Positions 52,371-61,967 of a DNA stretch of 64,000 nt are shown here, one piece after another (position 1 is the stretch's first letter; each line of letters starts with the position of its first letter). Made by a program: the position numbers and the translations under genes. The notes beneath the pieces are model-generated. The model searched no databases and was not told where the DNA came from. It saw nothing but the letters and a program-made list of their open reading frames with translations. Where the stretch lies: NCBI GenBank assembly GCA_963820415.1, contig CAWFZT010000008.1, forward strand, positions 124,001 through 188,000. The letters are read 5' to 3'. The DNA is from CAWFZT01 sp963820415 (lineage in GTDB: Bacteria; Chloroflexota; Anaerolineae; Anaerolineales; Anaerolineaceae).

Positions 52371-53774
52371 ATGCAATTATCCAGCATCCATTTCCAGTTC
52401 CTTTTTCTCCCCATTGCCCTGATTTTGTATTTTTTACTGCCATTTCAGCGGTGGCGAAACCTGATCCTGCTTGGCGTATCGCTCGCCTTTTATGCCTGGG
52501 GGTATCCAGCCTATCTGCTCCTGCTGCTAGGGGTCATCTTGATCAACTGGGGACTTGCGCTTGGCATCGGCACCTGTCGCGCCGGCCAGAAAGCAGGCTG
52601 GGCAAAGGCTGTGATGATCTTCGGCATCATCGCCAATTTGGCGCTGCTGGCGTTTTATAAGTACACCGGTTTCATCACTGCCAACCTGGGCGTCACCTGG
52701 AGCCTGACCCCTAAAACGCTGCCGCTGGGCATATCGTTCTTCACCTTTTCGGCGGTCTCTTACCTGGTGGATATATACAACGAAATCACTCCGCCCTCGC
52801 GCAACCTGATCCACTTTGCACTGTACGTCGCCCTGTTCCCCAAAATCCTGCAAGGACCTATCACCCGTTATGAACAGGTGGAATCCGACCTGGCGCAGCG
52901 CGAGACCACCCTGGAGGACCTGGCAGACGGCAGCCGCCGCTTTATCATCGGTCTTGCCAAAAAGATTCTAATCGCAGATCAGATGGCAGTGATTGCCAAC
53001 AGTGTGTTTGGCGTGAAATTTAACTTGCTTGGCATGGATCTCGCCTGGTATGGATTGATCGCCTACACCCTGCAAATCTACTTCGACTTTTCCGGATATA
53101 CCGATATGGCAATTGGATTGGGGCGCATCTTCGGTTTTCACCTGCCCGAAAACTTCAACTATCCCTACATCAGCCGCAGCATAAGCGATTTCTGGCGGCG
53201 CTGGCATATGACCCTCACCGCCTGGTTTCGCAGTTATGTATTCTACCCACTGGAATTTGCCCGCAAACGCGAAAAATTCCTGCGGCAGCAGTCCAATCTA
53301 TTCATCGTCTTTATACTCACCGGTTTATGGCACGGCGCCAGTTGGAATTTTGTCATCTGGGGAGGTTACTTCGGGCTGATTTTGGCGCTTGAAGCCAGCT
53401 TCTTGGGAAAGCGGCTGAAGAAGCTACCGGTCTTCCTCCAGCATTTTTACAGCCTGCTCTTGATTGTGTTGGGCTGGGCGTTTTTCCGGGTGGAAAACGT
53501 GGGACAGTGGGGAGCGTTCTTCAAGGCGCTGGTGGGCTTGAACGGTTGGACCAGTCTCGAAAACGCTCGCACCCTTAATGTTCTACTCTTCTACCCGCTG
53601 ATGCTGGTGGCGATTGTGGGCTGTACACCGCTGGTCGACCGCCTTAGCCAGAAACTGCAAACCAGTCAGTGGGGGCTGGCAGCAGCGCGTTTGGTGTTTC
53701 TGGCATTATTCCTGCTCAGTGTAGCCTTCATTCTCACCAACGGGTATCAACCTCTTTTATATGCACAATTCTAA
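52371..53774 (+). CDS. MBOAT-family membrane O-acyltransferase (AlgI-like)
   Basis: 467 residues with about ten membrane helices. It moves acyl groups from inside to polysaccharide or other envelope polymers. The start MQLSSIHFQFLFLPIALILY at 52371 is the usual form of the family's N-terminus. The signature FSGYTDMAIGLGRIFGFHLP precedes the invariant active-site GLWHGASWNF (His near residue 325). The ATG of the next gene overlaps its stop by 14 bases, and the product of that gene is the likely periplasmic partner. The ribosome site is weak. Confidence 0.92.
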   Translation: MQLSSIHFQFLFLPIALILYFLLPFQRWRNLILLGVSLAFYAWGYPAYLLLLLGVILINWGLALGIGTCRAGQKAGWAKAVMIFGIIANLALLAFYKYTGFITANLGVTWSLTPKTLPLGISFFTFSAVSYLVDIYNEITPPSRNLIHFALYVALFPKILQGPITRYEQVESDLAQRETTLEDLADGSRRFIIGLAKKILIADQMAVIANSVFGVKFNLLGMDLAWYGLIAYTLQIYFDFSGYTDMAIGLGRIFGFHLPENFNYPYISRSISDFWRRWHMTLTAWFRSYVFYPLEFARKREKFLRQQSNLFIVFILTGLWHGASWNFVIWGGYFGLILALEASFLGKRLKKLPVFLQHFYSLLLIVLGWAFFRVENVGQWGAFFKALVGLNGWTSLENARTLNVLLFYPLMLVAIVGCTPLVDRLSQKLQTSQWGLAAARLVFLALFLLSVAFILTNGYQPLLYAQF

Positions 53775-55071
53775 GGAAATGATCAAAAAAATCAGTGATA
53801 TTCTTTTGCTCTTCGTTCTGGCTGGCTTATTAGTAAGCCCGTTGGTGGTTTGGATTGTCCACCCGGAACGTAACATATATTCCTTCCTTGAAGGGAGGCG
53901 GCTGATTGACTTTCCCACCTTGAATCTCGATTTTCAATCTATAACAACCGCGGCAAAGCGGACCATTCAGGGCAGGTTTGCAGAATCGCGGGAACTGATA
54001 CAACCACAATTGTCCGCATTGAATGAATTTCTTAGTTCTCGAAAAAAATATGAAAAAGGAAGCGCCGACCATTTTCCGTTTCGTTTGACATTGATCCAGG
54101 CTACCAACAGCATCGAACGCGCTGTTATTCTGGCGGCGTATGATCCTCTTCCAGACAAAGCGATTTCCGCAAGCGCCAGAAGAAACTTACTTGTTCTGCG
54201 CGACCAACCGGTTTTATTTACTGCTCCGACAATTTTTGACAATGCTGTGAAGAAATCGATTGATAAGCGGATTGAGAATTTTAATCAACTCATGGTTGAA
54301 AACCCCAATGTAAATTTTCATGCATATTACATTGACCGAATCATATCCTCTCCATTTAACATGGATGGCGCTTATTACCCTCTAGCTGACAATGAGCAAG
54401 CGCTTCAATATTTTGAAGCCCACAAACCCGCTCATCTGATCTTTGCCAAACAAATGCTCACCAGTTTTGATGATTACCTAAAATATTTTTACCATACCGA
54501 CCATCATTGGAACGAACAGGGCGCTTGGAAAGGGTATTTGGGCGTGTACGACATGATTGCTCCCAATTACTCTGGCATCAGCCCCAAACTGACCTTGAAA
54601 GGATTTGTGACTGTACCGGGAGCGAATTTCTGCGGTTCGTACGCCAGGAGCTCGTTGTATCCCTGCACTCCGGATCCTTTCAGATATCCTGATGTGGAAC
54701 TGCCCCCTTATAAGACTGTAGTCGATGGAAAACCTAAAGTGCTGGGGACCCAGGAAAAATTTCGAAAAGGTATATTTTCAAAAGAGCCTTATGCTGACCT
54801 TCGGACAGCCTATTGGGGCGGTAATTTCGGTGTGGTACAGTATAAGTTTGAGAATAACACCACCCGCAACGCAATCATTATCAGCGATTCCTATGCAAAA
54901 TCCCTGGATGTGTTCATTGCTGCGCATTTCCACAATGTCTATTCTTTAGATTTGCGGTACATAGGCAAATATTCTCTGAATAAATTAATAAACGAATTTA
55001 AAATTAAGGATGTGATCATCTTGGGAAGTCAGGAGGTGTTATTTTCAACATCATGGCTGATCACTCCATGA
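53761..55071 (+). CDS. DHHW-family protein, AlgJ/AlgX-like SGNH acyltransferase
   Basis: 436 residues with an N-terminal membrane anchor (ISDILLLFVLAGLLVSPLVV) and a periplasmic domain. The motif YHTDHHWNEQGA is the DHHW signature of AlgJ/AlgX-like acetyl-transfer proteins. The SGNH-like serine may be in IIISDSYAKSLDV. It works with MBOAT proteins to O-acetylate extracellular polysaccharide. Start overlap with the MBOAT stop indicates coupled translation. The expected conserved tail (KDVIILGSQEVLF) is present, so the gene is complete. AT content is higher than in the MBOAT gene, perhaps reflecting different origin. Confidence 0.88.
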   Translation: MHNSKEMIKKISDILLLFVLAGLLVSPLVVWIVHPERNIYSFLEGRRLIDFPTLNLDFQSITTAAKRTIQGRFAESRELIQPQLSALNEFLSSRKKYEKGSADHFPFRLTLIQATNSIERAVILAAYDPLPDKAISASARRNLLVLRDQPVLFTAPTIFDNAVKKSIDKRIENFNQLMVENPNVNFHAYYIDRIISSPFNMDGAYYPLADNEQALQYFEAHKPAHLIFAKQMLTSFDDYLKYFYHTDHHWNEQGAWKGYLGVYDMIAPNYSGISPKLTLKGFVTVPGANFCGSYARSSLYPCTPDPFRYPDVELPPYKTVVDGKPKVLGTQEKFRKGIFSKEPYADLRTAYWGGNFGVVQYKFENNTTRNAIIISDSYAKSLDVFIAAHFHNVYSLDLRYIGKYSLNKLINEFKIKDVIILGSQEVLFSTSWLITP

Positions 55072-55181
55072 GGCGGATGATTAGCTATAGACGTATTACG
55101 AGGGAAGGATTAGCCAGACAAGAATGAGTACACATCATTGTCGGGCAGCAAATTTTTCTCCAGGGAGCGAAGATAGCGAAA

Positions 55182-55395
55182 ATGAATCAAGTTGAAAATC
55201 TTGCCCATGCCTGCCTGCTCAAACCCTGTCTGGAAGGTTACGCTGCAATGAGCGCCTTCCGCTGGGTCTCCAGCAGCATGGATGCGCAGGAGTATACTTA
55301 TGCCTGGCTGGACGAACAGTCTATCCAGATCGCAACATTGTTGCATGAACTAGGTATTCATTCTGGCGATGGAGTGAGTATTTTCCTGCCGCGCT
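55182..55395 (+). pseudogene. N-terminal stub of an acyl-CoA synthetase, cut by the duplicated GNAT tail
   Basis: The ORF starts MNQVENLAHACLLKPCLEGY and continues with YTYAWLDEQSIQIATLLHEL and GVSIFLPRS. This is the start of AMP-dependent acyl-CoA ligases, including the linker before the AMP-binding fold. At 55396, in the middle of the domain, it turns into the duplicated sequence from the end of the GNAT-like gene. The reading frame runs on for 14 codons in the wrong frame and stops. The rest of the ligase is gone. Confidence 0.8.
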
Positions 55396-55610
55396 CGCGG
55401 CTACCGCTGGATCGATGCTTCGCTTACCTCCGACGATAACCCACGCACCCCCGCCCTGGGGGCGCGCTTCGGCGCTAAAATTTACAAGCGCATCCGTGTA
55501 TACCGCATGCAGATATAAAGTCGATTTTCTTCTTGCTGTCCTTGCGCAAAAGGCTGGTAGAAACTGGTTGATTGCAAAAGCCGGTTTTTTTTCGAAAACC
55601 CGGCTTTTCA
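55396..55610 (+). repeat. Direct repeat, copy 2: displaced GNAT tail plus terminator
   Basis: 215 bases nearly identical to 51995-52210, lying 3.4 kb downstream of the original. The last 40 codons are in order (RGYRWIDASLTSDDNPRTP) but headless. It brings its own terminator, 55576-55608. It marks a recombination junction with the acyl-CoA synthetase stub. The region 55611-55837 that follows has no gene. Confidence 0.85.
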
Positions 55611-55837
55611 GCGGAAAAAATGTACCTGCGCGCGCCCACCTGCGTAGGGGCGAAGCGCAGAGAGGAGCCTGGACACTTGTTGACGATCTTCTTGCTCTTG
55701 CCAGGGTTCTCGCTTGCTTTCCCAGTAAGATTTGCCTTGTTTGGCACTTGTATACCCCTGATTTTAAAGATATTATAAATTTGGATAATTAATTACCGAT
55801 CTGTTTTTCCCTGGCAACCGGGTAGATGAGGTCAGGT

Positions 55838-58800
55838 ATGGCAGAGTCACTTCAGGCCCAAATGGAGAAATTGCGCGCCTCGATCAGCGGGCTTGAGGCG
55901 CAACGCGGCGTGTTGGGGGATACGATTGTCGACCCGGCCCTGGCAGCTTTGCGCCAGCAACTGGCTGGGCTGGAAGAGCAGGCAATTGCGCAGGCGGCGC
56001 CAGCCGAAGAGCGCCGCCTGGTCACGATCCTCTTCATCGATATGGTCGGCTCAACCGCCATGGCGGAAAAACTGGACCCCGAAGAGTGGCGCCAGGTGAT
56101 GGCTAAGCTCCACTCCAGACTGGGAGAGACAGTCACAGCTCACCACGGTAGCGTCGCTCAGTACCTGGGGGATGGGCTGATGGCGTTCTTCGGAGCCAGG
56201 CAGGCCAGCGAGTCTGATCCGGAAAACGCCATCCGCGCTGCCCTGGACGGACAGGCGGCCTTGGCAGACGAAAAAGTGCAACTGCGCGCCGGCATCCACA
56301 GCGGGCTGGTGGTGGTAGGTGAGCTGGGCTCGGCAGTCCACAAGGAGTTTACCGCCAGCGGGGACGCTATGAACCTGGCGGCGCGACTGCAATCAGCCGC
56401 CTCACCGGGTGGGATCTTGATCTCGCATGATACCTACCACTACGTGCGGGGCGTGTTCGACGTGACCCCGCGTCCCCCGCTGGCGGTGAAGGGCAAAAGC
56501 GAGCCAGTGCAGACTTACCTGGTGCGCCGGGCCAAGCCGCGTCCTTTCCGCAACGTGGCGCGCGGGGTAGCGGGCGTGGAAACGCGCACGGTCGGACGCG
56601 AGGCGGAAATGCAGACCCTGCAAACGGCTTACTTGCAAGCCTACGAAACGCACAACGTGGTCTGGGCGCAGCTCCTGGGCGACCCAGGGGTGGGGAAAAG
56701 CCGCCTGCTGGAAGATATGAGCGATTGGATGGAGCTGCGCGAAGAAACCTACCGCCTGCTGCGCGCCCGAGCTTTCCCGGACGACGCCAACCAGCCCTTT
56801 GCCCTGGTGCGGCGCATGTGGTTCGACCGCTTCCAGATCGCCGAAGATGCCCCGCTGGCCCAGGCAGAAGCGAAATGGGTGGAGCGTTTTCGGGAATTTT
56901 CCGACCTGGAGGATTTCGAAGAACCTGCGCATGCCCTGGGGTTGCTGGTGGGCCTGTCTTTCTCGGACAGCCCGCATATTGGAGCCATGCGCAGCGATCC
57001 CACCCAGGTGAAGGGCAGAGCGCTGGTGGTCAGCCGTGAGCTGGTCAAGGCTGTGCGCCGGGCGTCCCCGGTGGTGCTGCTGTTGGAAGACCTGCAGTGG
57101 ACGGACGCTGCTTCGTGGGAGTACCTGGCGGAAGTCTTCCTGGGCGATGACGCGGGAGAACTGCCCAACGGCCTGTTCATCCTGGGAGCGGCCCGCCAGG
57201 AATGGCAGCCGCCGGAAGAACTGGCTGCATTACTCAAACCTACCCTCCCATCCTTGAAAACGGGCGGGGTGCAGGGGATAGAGATTCGCCTTGCGCCGCT
57301 TTCCGGCCAGGCTACCCGCCAGTTGGCTCAAGAATTGCTCCAGCGAGCGGTGGACGTGCCCGAGACGGTGATCGCCTTGCTGGTCGAGCGTTCCGAGGGC
57401 ATACCGTATTACGCCGAGGAGATCGTCAACTGGTTTGTCGACCGGGGCATCCTGGACACGAGCCGCGAACAGTGGCACTTCTTGCCCGACAGGCTAAAAG
57501 AGGAGCCGCTGCCGGCTACCCTGCAGCACCTGCTGCTGACCCGGCTCAGCTCGCTCTCGCAACCTGAGCGAGCCGCCCTGCAGCGCGGGGCCATCTTTGG
57601 ACGGCGTTTCTGGACGGGGGGCGTGGAAGCGTTGGGCGTGCAGCATGGAGCGGAGATGCTGGGGGTGCTACAGCCGCGCGGTTTTGTGGAAGCACAGCCC
57701 GAGTCGGCCTTCCAAGGCGATACCGAATGGAGCTTCCACCACAACCTGCTGCAAGAGGTAACCTACGAGAGCGTGCTGAAGCGCGAGCGCGCTGCCCTTC
57801 ACAAGGTGGCGGCTGGCTGGTTGGAGCGCCAGGCGCGCCAGGCTGGGCGCCTGGACGAGTTTGCAGGGCTGCTGGGCGAGCACTGCGAGAGGGCCGGCGA
57901 GTTGAGCGTCGCAGCAGATTGGTACCTGCGCGCTGGGCGGCGCGCTATGGGCCAGGGAGCGTCACGCCAGGCCAAGGTTTTTTATACTCAGGCGCTGGAG
58001 TTGCTCCCGCCGGTCGACCGGGAACGACGTTGGCAGGCCCTGCTTGGTCGGGAGGAAGCTCTTTCCGTGCTGTCCGACGCAGAGCCATTGAAGGCGGACA
58101 TCACCGCCATATTGGAGCTGGCCCGCTCTTTCGACGATGATAATTACCTGGCCGAGGCTTATCTCCGCCAAGCGGTGTTTGGGAACCGTACGGGGGATGT
58201 GCACAAAAGCGAACAGGGTACCCGGGAAGCTCTGAAGGCAGCCCGGCGGTGCGGAAACGAGCCGCTAGAGGTAAAAGCGCTGGCTCTGATGGGGGTGGTG
58301 GCTGTAATCCGGGCTGATCAACCCGCCGTCCTGCAAAGTATCGAGGAAGCCCTGCGAATCGCTCGCCGCTTGGCCGATGAAAGCGTGCTGGCTTTCGTCC
58401 TCTTCCGGGCAGCTTTTTGTTACAGTGAATTAGGCGATATCGCCAGGTGTTATCCGCTGCAAATCGAGCAGATTGAGCTGGACCACCGCCTGGGTAACCG
58501 CAGCCAGGAAGCCACCGGGTTGGGAAATATAGGCAGCAACTATCTCGCTATAGGCCTTTACAAACAGGCTCGGGCAGTTCTTGAGCAGGCCAGCCAGATT
58601 AGCAAAGCCCTGGGCGCCCGCCGCCCCCTGGCTTATGACCTGATGAACCTCGGGGAAACTTACCTGGCTACCGGCGACCTGCGCAAAGCAAGCCAGTTGA
58701 CAGAGGAAGCCCTGCAAGAAATTTCCCCATCCCAGGATGCCCGGGGAAAGGTCTTTGCGCTAGACGACCTGGGACTCGTTCTGTTGGCGATGGGCGACGC

Positions 58801-59197
58801 TTCCGGCGCATCCAGGCGCTTCACCGAAGCGCGAGAGGTGGCTTTGAGCCAGGGGTTGGCTGCCCTGGCCAGCGAAGCTACCGCCGGTCTGGCGGCCTGC
58901 GCCATCCTGCAAGGGCAGTTGGATGAGGCGCGCAAATATATCTTGGAAGTGTGGTGTTACCTGAAAGAGCATGGTTGGGTGGGAATGAGCAACCCGGGGA
59001 TGGTCTACCACACCTGTGCCGAAACTTTTGATGCCCTTGGCGAGGACGAAAATGCCCGGGCGGTCATTGAGAGCGCGCACCAGGCATTGATGGAAGTGGC
59101 GGATAAGATCAACGTGCCGGCCTGGCGGCAGTCGTTTCTCGAAAATGTACCCGATCACCGGGCGATCATGGAGATGTGGGAGCGCAGAAAGCCGTAA
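55838..59197 (+). CDS. Class III nucleotidyl cyclase / AAA-ATPase / TPR regulator
   Basis: About 1119 residues in three parts. The first 230 include a class III adenylate/guanylate cyclase domain: VTILFIDMVGSTAMAEKL, YLGDGLMAFFG (metal-binding Asp residues) and SGDAMNLAARLQSAA. Residues 265-600 form an ATPase like that of LuxR/MalT-type regulators, with a P-loop GDPGVGKSRLL and the Walker-B-like VVLLLEDLQWTD. The rest is a series of TPR-like helical repeats (about 690-1090). The start at 55838 (MAESLQAQMEKL) has GAGG in position; 55826 is an alternative. No membrane span is seen. Such proteins are frequent in Chloroflexota and Actinobacteria; the signal is unknown. Confidence 0.9.
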   Translation: MAESLQAQMEKLRASISGLEAQRGVLGDTIVDPALAALRQQLAGLEEQAIAQAAPAEERRLVTILFIDMVGSTAMAEKLDPEEWRQVMAKLHSRLGETVTAHHGSVAQYLGDGLMAFFGARQASESDPENAIRAALDGQAALADEKVQLRAGIHSGLVVVGELGSAVHKEFTASGDAMNLAARLQSAASPGGILISHDTYHYVRGVFDVTPRPPLAVKGKSEPVQTYLVRRAKPRPFRNVARGVAGVETRTVGREAEMQTLQTAYLQAYETHNVVWAQLLGDPGVGKSRLLEDMSDWMELREETYRLLRARAFPDDANQPFALVRRMWFDRFQIAEDAPLAQAEAKWVERFREFSDLEDFEEPAHALGLLVGLSFSDSPHIGAMRSDPTQVKGRALVVSRELVKAVRRASPVVLLLEDLQWTDAASWEYLAEVFLGDDAGELPNGLFILGAARQEWQPPEELAALLKPTLPSLKTGGVQGIEIRLAPLSGQATRQLAQELLQRAVDVPETVIALLVERSEGIPYYAEEIVNWFVDRGILDTSREQWHFLPDRLKEEPLPATLQHLLLTRLSSLSQPERAALQRGAIFGRRFWTGGVEALGVQHGAEMLGVLQPRGFVEAQPESAFQGDTEWSFHHNLLQEVTYESVLKRERAALHKVAAGWLERQARQAGRLDEFAGLLGEHCERAGELSVAADWYLRAGRRAMGQGASRQAKVFYTQALELLPPVDRERRWQALLGREEALSVLSDAEPLKADITAILELARSFDDDNYLAEAYLRQAVFGNRTGDVHKSEQGTREALKAARRCGNEPLEVKALALMGVVAVIRADQPAVLQSIEEALRIARRLADESVLAFVLFRAAFCYSELGDIARCYPLQIEQIELDHRLGNRSQEATGLGNIGSNYLAIGLYKQARAVLEQASQISKALGARRPLAYDLMNLGETYLATGDLRKASQLTEEALQEISPSQDARGKVFALDDLGLVLLAMGDASGASRRFTEAREVALSQGLAALASEATAGLAACAILQGQLDEARKYILEVWCYLKEHGWVGMSNPGMVYHTCAETFDALGEDENARAVIESAHQALMEVADKINVPAWRQSFLENVPDHRAIMEMWERRKP

Positions 59198-59214
59198 AGA
59201 CGGCCTACCCGTGA

Positions 59215-59898
59215 TCAGCCAGGAAAAAGGTGGTGGACCATATCGACCACAATCTGGGCGGCCTGCTCGGGATCCATTTTGCCCAGGTTCAAGACGGCAT
59301 GGTAAAGGACCGGGTTCGCCCAATCGGCGCCATAAAACATGCGCACGTAATCCGCTGATTGAGTATCCCGTTCAACAATCAGGTCGTGGGCGTTATGCCA
59401 GAGATTGTGAATGACGGCATGAGCTGGCTGGTCTTGCTTGAGCCAGTCCTCGACGCGCTGGATGCGAACATCCATGGGGGCTTCAACGCGCAGGTGCAGG
59501 ACATTCGTCTCATCCCTCAAGATCATCTGGCCGCCCCGCCCAACCACAATCGTATTGCCGGTATTGCAGGCAGTTTCGACAGCTCTTCGCACCAACATTA
59601 AAGCGGAGGCTTCGTTAAACAGCTTTTCATCTGCCAGCCGAGTGGTCAGGGTGTTTTCTTTATGGCTGGCCGATGGGGGTGTACGGCGCATCAGGCGGCT
59701 GAGGAATTTCTTGACTTTATAATTTTCCTCGGAATAATCCGAGTAGCTGGCAATTTCTTCTTCCGAAAATCCTGCCCGGGCGGCGGCGCGGGCAATATCG
59801 CGTTTGTCGAAATGCCGGTATCCCAACATCTGGCAGACCTGGTCGGCGATCTCATCCCCGCCGCTGCCATATTGCCGTGAAATCGTGATTACTGCCAT
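59215..59898 (-). CDS. Cytidylate-kinase-like family protein
   Basis: 227 residues of the cytidylate kinase-like family, P-loop nucleotide kinases. The start is at 59898 (MAVITISRQYGSGGDEIADQ), with GGTGTCC upstream. The phosphate-binding region ISRQYGSGGDEIA is a variant of the usual P-loop, and TIVVGRGGQMILRD is the typical middle motif. Length is as expected. It stands alone and converges with the large cyclase-ATPase gene; the 17-base gap suggests overlapping ends. The substrate is unproven; the family is often called after cytidylate kinase without that activity. Confidence 0.85.
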   Translation of the reverse strand: MAVITISRQYGSGGDEIADQVCQMLGYRHFDKRDIARAAARAGFSEEEIASYSDYSEENYKVKKFLSRLMRRTPPSASHKENTLTTRLADEKLFNEASALMLVRRAVETACNTGNTIVVGRGGQMILRDETNVLHLRVEAPMDVRIQRVEDWLKQDQPAHAVIHNLWHNAHDLIVERDTQSADYVRMFYGADWANPVLYHAVLNLGKMDPEQAAQIVVDMVHHLFPG

Positions 59899-60168
59899 TG
59901 GACACCTCACTTTCATGGAACTTAGCCAAAGAAAAAGAGCGGCGGAACAAATGGCGGCTATCGAATTTGCTTTTTACCCTGGGATGATATGGCTAACCAC
60001 CCGGGACGTTTCAGAGGGTGCGGTAAATCTACTATAGCATGGGACAGGAAGAGTTTCAAGACATGGTTAATGTCGCTTTCTCGGTACCTTTCGAAGGCTT
60101 TTGACACACGTCTTGGAGTTATGCGTACCCTTCGCAAAGTAACCAGGGTATCATGTTAAAATACCTTT

Positions 60169-61047
60169 ATGAATATTCCTGAATATATTTCACCTGAAAA
60201 ACAAGCCCTGCTGTCTACATTAACGGAGCAACTATCCGCCACGCCGGGGGTCAAGGCGGTCGTGCTGGGCGGATCGTACGCCCGCGGCACGCATCACGCT
60301 GCCTCCGACCTGGACCTCGGCGTCTATTATTCTGAGGCGGCGCCCTTTGCCATTGAGGACATCCGGCGCATCGCCGCCCAGGCCGCCGGTCAGGCGGCGA
60401 CTGTCACCGGCTTTTACGAATGGGGCCCCTGGGTCAATGGCGGCGCCTGGCTGCACACCCCCACCTGCAAGGTCGATTTCCTCTACCGCAGCCTGGAAAA
60501 GGTTGAAAAGACCATCCAGGAGGCCATCGCCGGGACGACCCATTTCGACTACTACCAGCAACCGCCCTACGGCTTCTACAGCGTGATCTACCTGGCAGAG
60601 ACGCGCATCTGCCTGCCGCTTTACGATCCGCAAGGCTGGCTGGAGCGCCTGAAGCAGAGGCTGGCAACTTACCCGCCAGCGCTCAAGCGCAATATTGTCT
60701 CCGAGCAGTTGTGGATGGCTGAATTCACCCTGTACCACGCTGGCGGCTTCGCTGACAAAGGCGACGTCTACGATACGGCCGGGTGCCTGACCCGGGTGGC
60801 TTCCTGCCTGACCCAGGCGCTGTTCGCCTTGAACGAGACCTACTTCATCACCGATAAAACGGCTATGGCAGAGATCGCCGCCTTCCAATTGGCGCCGGCG
60901 GGCTACGTCGAACAGTTGACCGCCATCTTGGCCCACCCAGGCCAGACCCCGGCCGAGCTGAGCGCCACGGTGAGCAGCCTGGGGGCAGCCTGGAAAGCCG
61001 TGAGCGACCTGGCGGGCAGCCTGTACAAACCTATGTTCAATATGTGA
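60169..61047 (+). CDS. Nucleotidyltransferase-fold protein (DUF4037-like)
   Basis: 292 residues with the nucleotidyltransferase motif VVLGGSYARGTHHAASDLDL near residue 30, where GGSYARG and the Asp-x-Asp are the nucleotide and metal site. The rest is a helical domain like those of aminoglycoside nucleotidyltransferase relatives. An LYDPQGWLERLKQRLATYPP segment is typical of the DUF4037-type group. The start is ATG at 60169. It stands alone, with a 250-base region upstream that probably holds its promoter. Antibiotic resistance is possible but not implied. Confidence 0.8.
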   Translation: MNIPEYISPEKQALLSTLTEQLSATPGVKAVVLGGSYARGTHHAASDLDLGVYYSEAAPFAIEDIRRIAAQAAGQAATVTGFYEWGPWVNGGAWLHTPTCKVDFLYRSLEKVEKTIQEAIAGTTHFDYYQQPPYGFYSVIYLAETRICLPLYDPQGWLERLKQRLATYPPALKRNIVSEQLWMAEFTLYHAGGFADKGDVYDTAGCLTRVASCLTQALFALNETYFITDKTAMAEIAAFQLAPAGYVEQLTAILAHPGQTPAELSATVSSLGAAWKAVSDLAGSLYKPMFNM

Positions 61048-61115
61048 CATCCGGCAGATTTACTGCTGGGTACCTTTTGAGATTCAGGGCACGCTTTGTG
61101 AAATGAGGTGAGACC

Positions 61116-61961
61116 ATGATCGATACTGGTTTACGCGATAAAGTGGCGCTGATCACCGGGGCGAATAACCCGCTGGGGATCGGGGCGGCTGCCGCCCGGG
61201 CGCTAGCAAGCCAGGGGGCGCGGGTGTGTATCACTTATCTGCGCCTGCCGCCCGAGCTATTCGGTCTCAATCAGACTGAAATAGAACAGGCCGAACAAGC
61301 CAGGCAGTCCGGGCTGCCCCTCTACCACGCTATGCGCACCCATCCGGCGGACGAGGTGCTGCAGTCGATCCGGACCGCTGGCGGGCAGGCGCAAGCACGC
61401 GAGGTCGACCTGAGCGACCCGGCGGCCATCCCAGGTCTGTTCGATTGGGCCGAAGCCAGCTTCGGTCCGGTGGAAGTGCTGGTCAACAACGCCGCCCACT
61501 ATGAGGAACCAGACACCCTCTTCACCGTCACGGCGGGCAGCCTGGAGCGTACTTTCGGCGTCAATACCCGGGCAGCCGTGCTGCTGGCAGCCGAGTTCGT
61601 GCGGCGCTACCAGGCGCGACAGGGCAGCTTTGGGCGCATCATCAACCTCAGCACGGATGCGGCGCAGGTGTTCGCCGGGCAGATTACCTACGGGGCCAGC
61701 AAAGCCGCCATGGAAGCCTTTACACGCAGCCTGGCGGTGGAACTGGGGCCGCTGGGTATCACCGTCAACGCCGTGGCGCCCGGCCCGGTGCAAACCGGTT
61801 ACATCAGCCGCTCCTTCGAGGAGGAACTACGCCAGGAAATCCCCCTGAGGCGCATCGGCCAGCCGGCGGATATCGCCAATGCGATCGTGTTCCTGGCTTC
61901 GGCGCAGGCCAGTTGGCTGACCGGGCAGGTGATCAAGGTATCCGGCGGGCACGCCTTGTAA
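61116..61961 (+). CDS. Short-chain dehydrogenase/reductase
   Basis: 281 residues. The cofactor motif is ALITGANNPLGIGAAAARAL. VNNAAHYEEPDTLF includes NNAA. The catalytic site is S-T-D-A-A, then TYGASKAAMEAF (Tyr-x3-Lys). C-terminal VAPGPVQTGYISR and the ASWLTGQVIKVSGGHAL tail match 3-oxoacyl-ACP reductase-like SDRs. There is a longer insertion after the Rossmann motif (residues 40-80) that is unusual. RBS GAGGTGAG is upstream. It converges with the MgtE/CBS gene seven bases away. The substrate is unknown. Confidence 0.88.
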   Translation: MIDTGLRDKVALITGANNPLGIGAAAARALASQGARVCITYLRLPPELFGLNQTEIEQAEQARQSGLPLYHAMRTHPADEVLQSIRTAGGQAQAREVDLSDPAAIPGLFDWAEASFGPVEVLVNNAAHYEEPDTLFTVTAGSLERTFGVNTRAAVLLAAEFVRRYQARQGSFGRIINLSTDAAQVFAGQITYGASKAAMEAFTRSLAVELGPLGITVNAVAPGPVQTGYISRSFEEELRQEIPLRRIGQPADIANAIVFLASAQASWLTGQVIKVSGGHAL

Positions 61962-61967
61962 TTTTTT

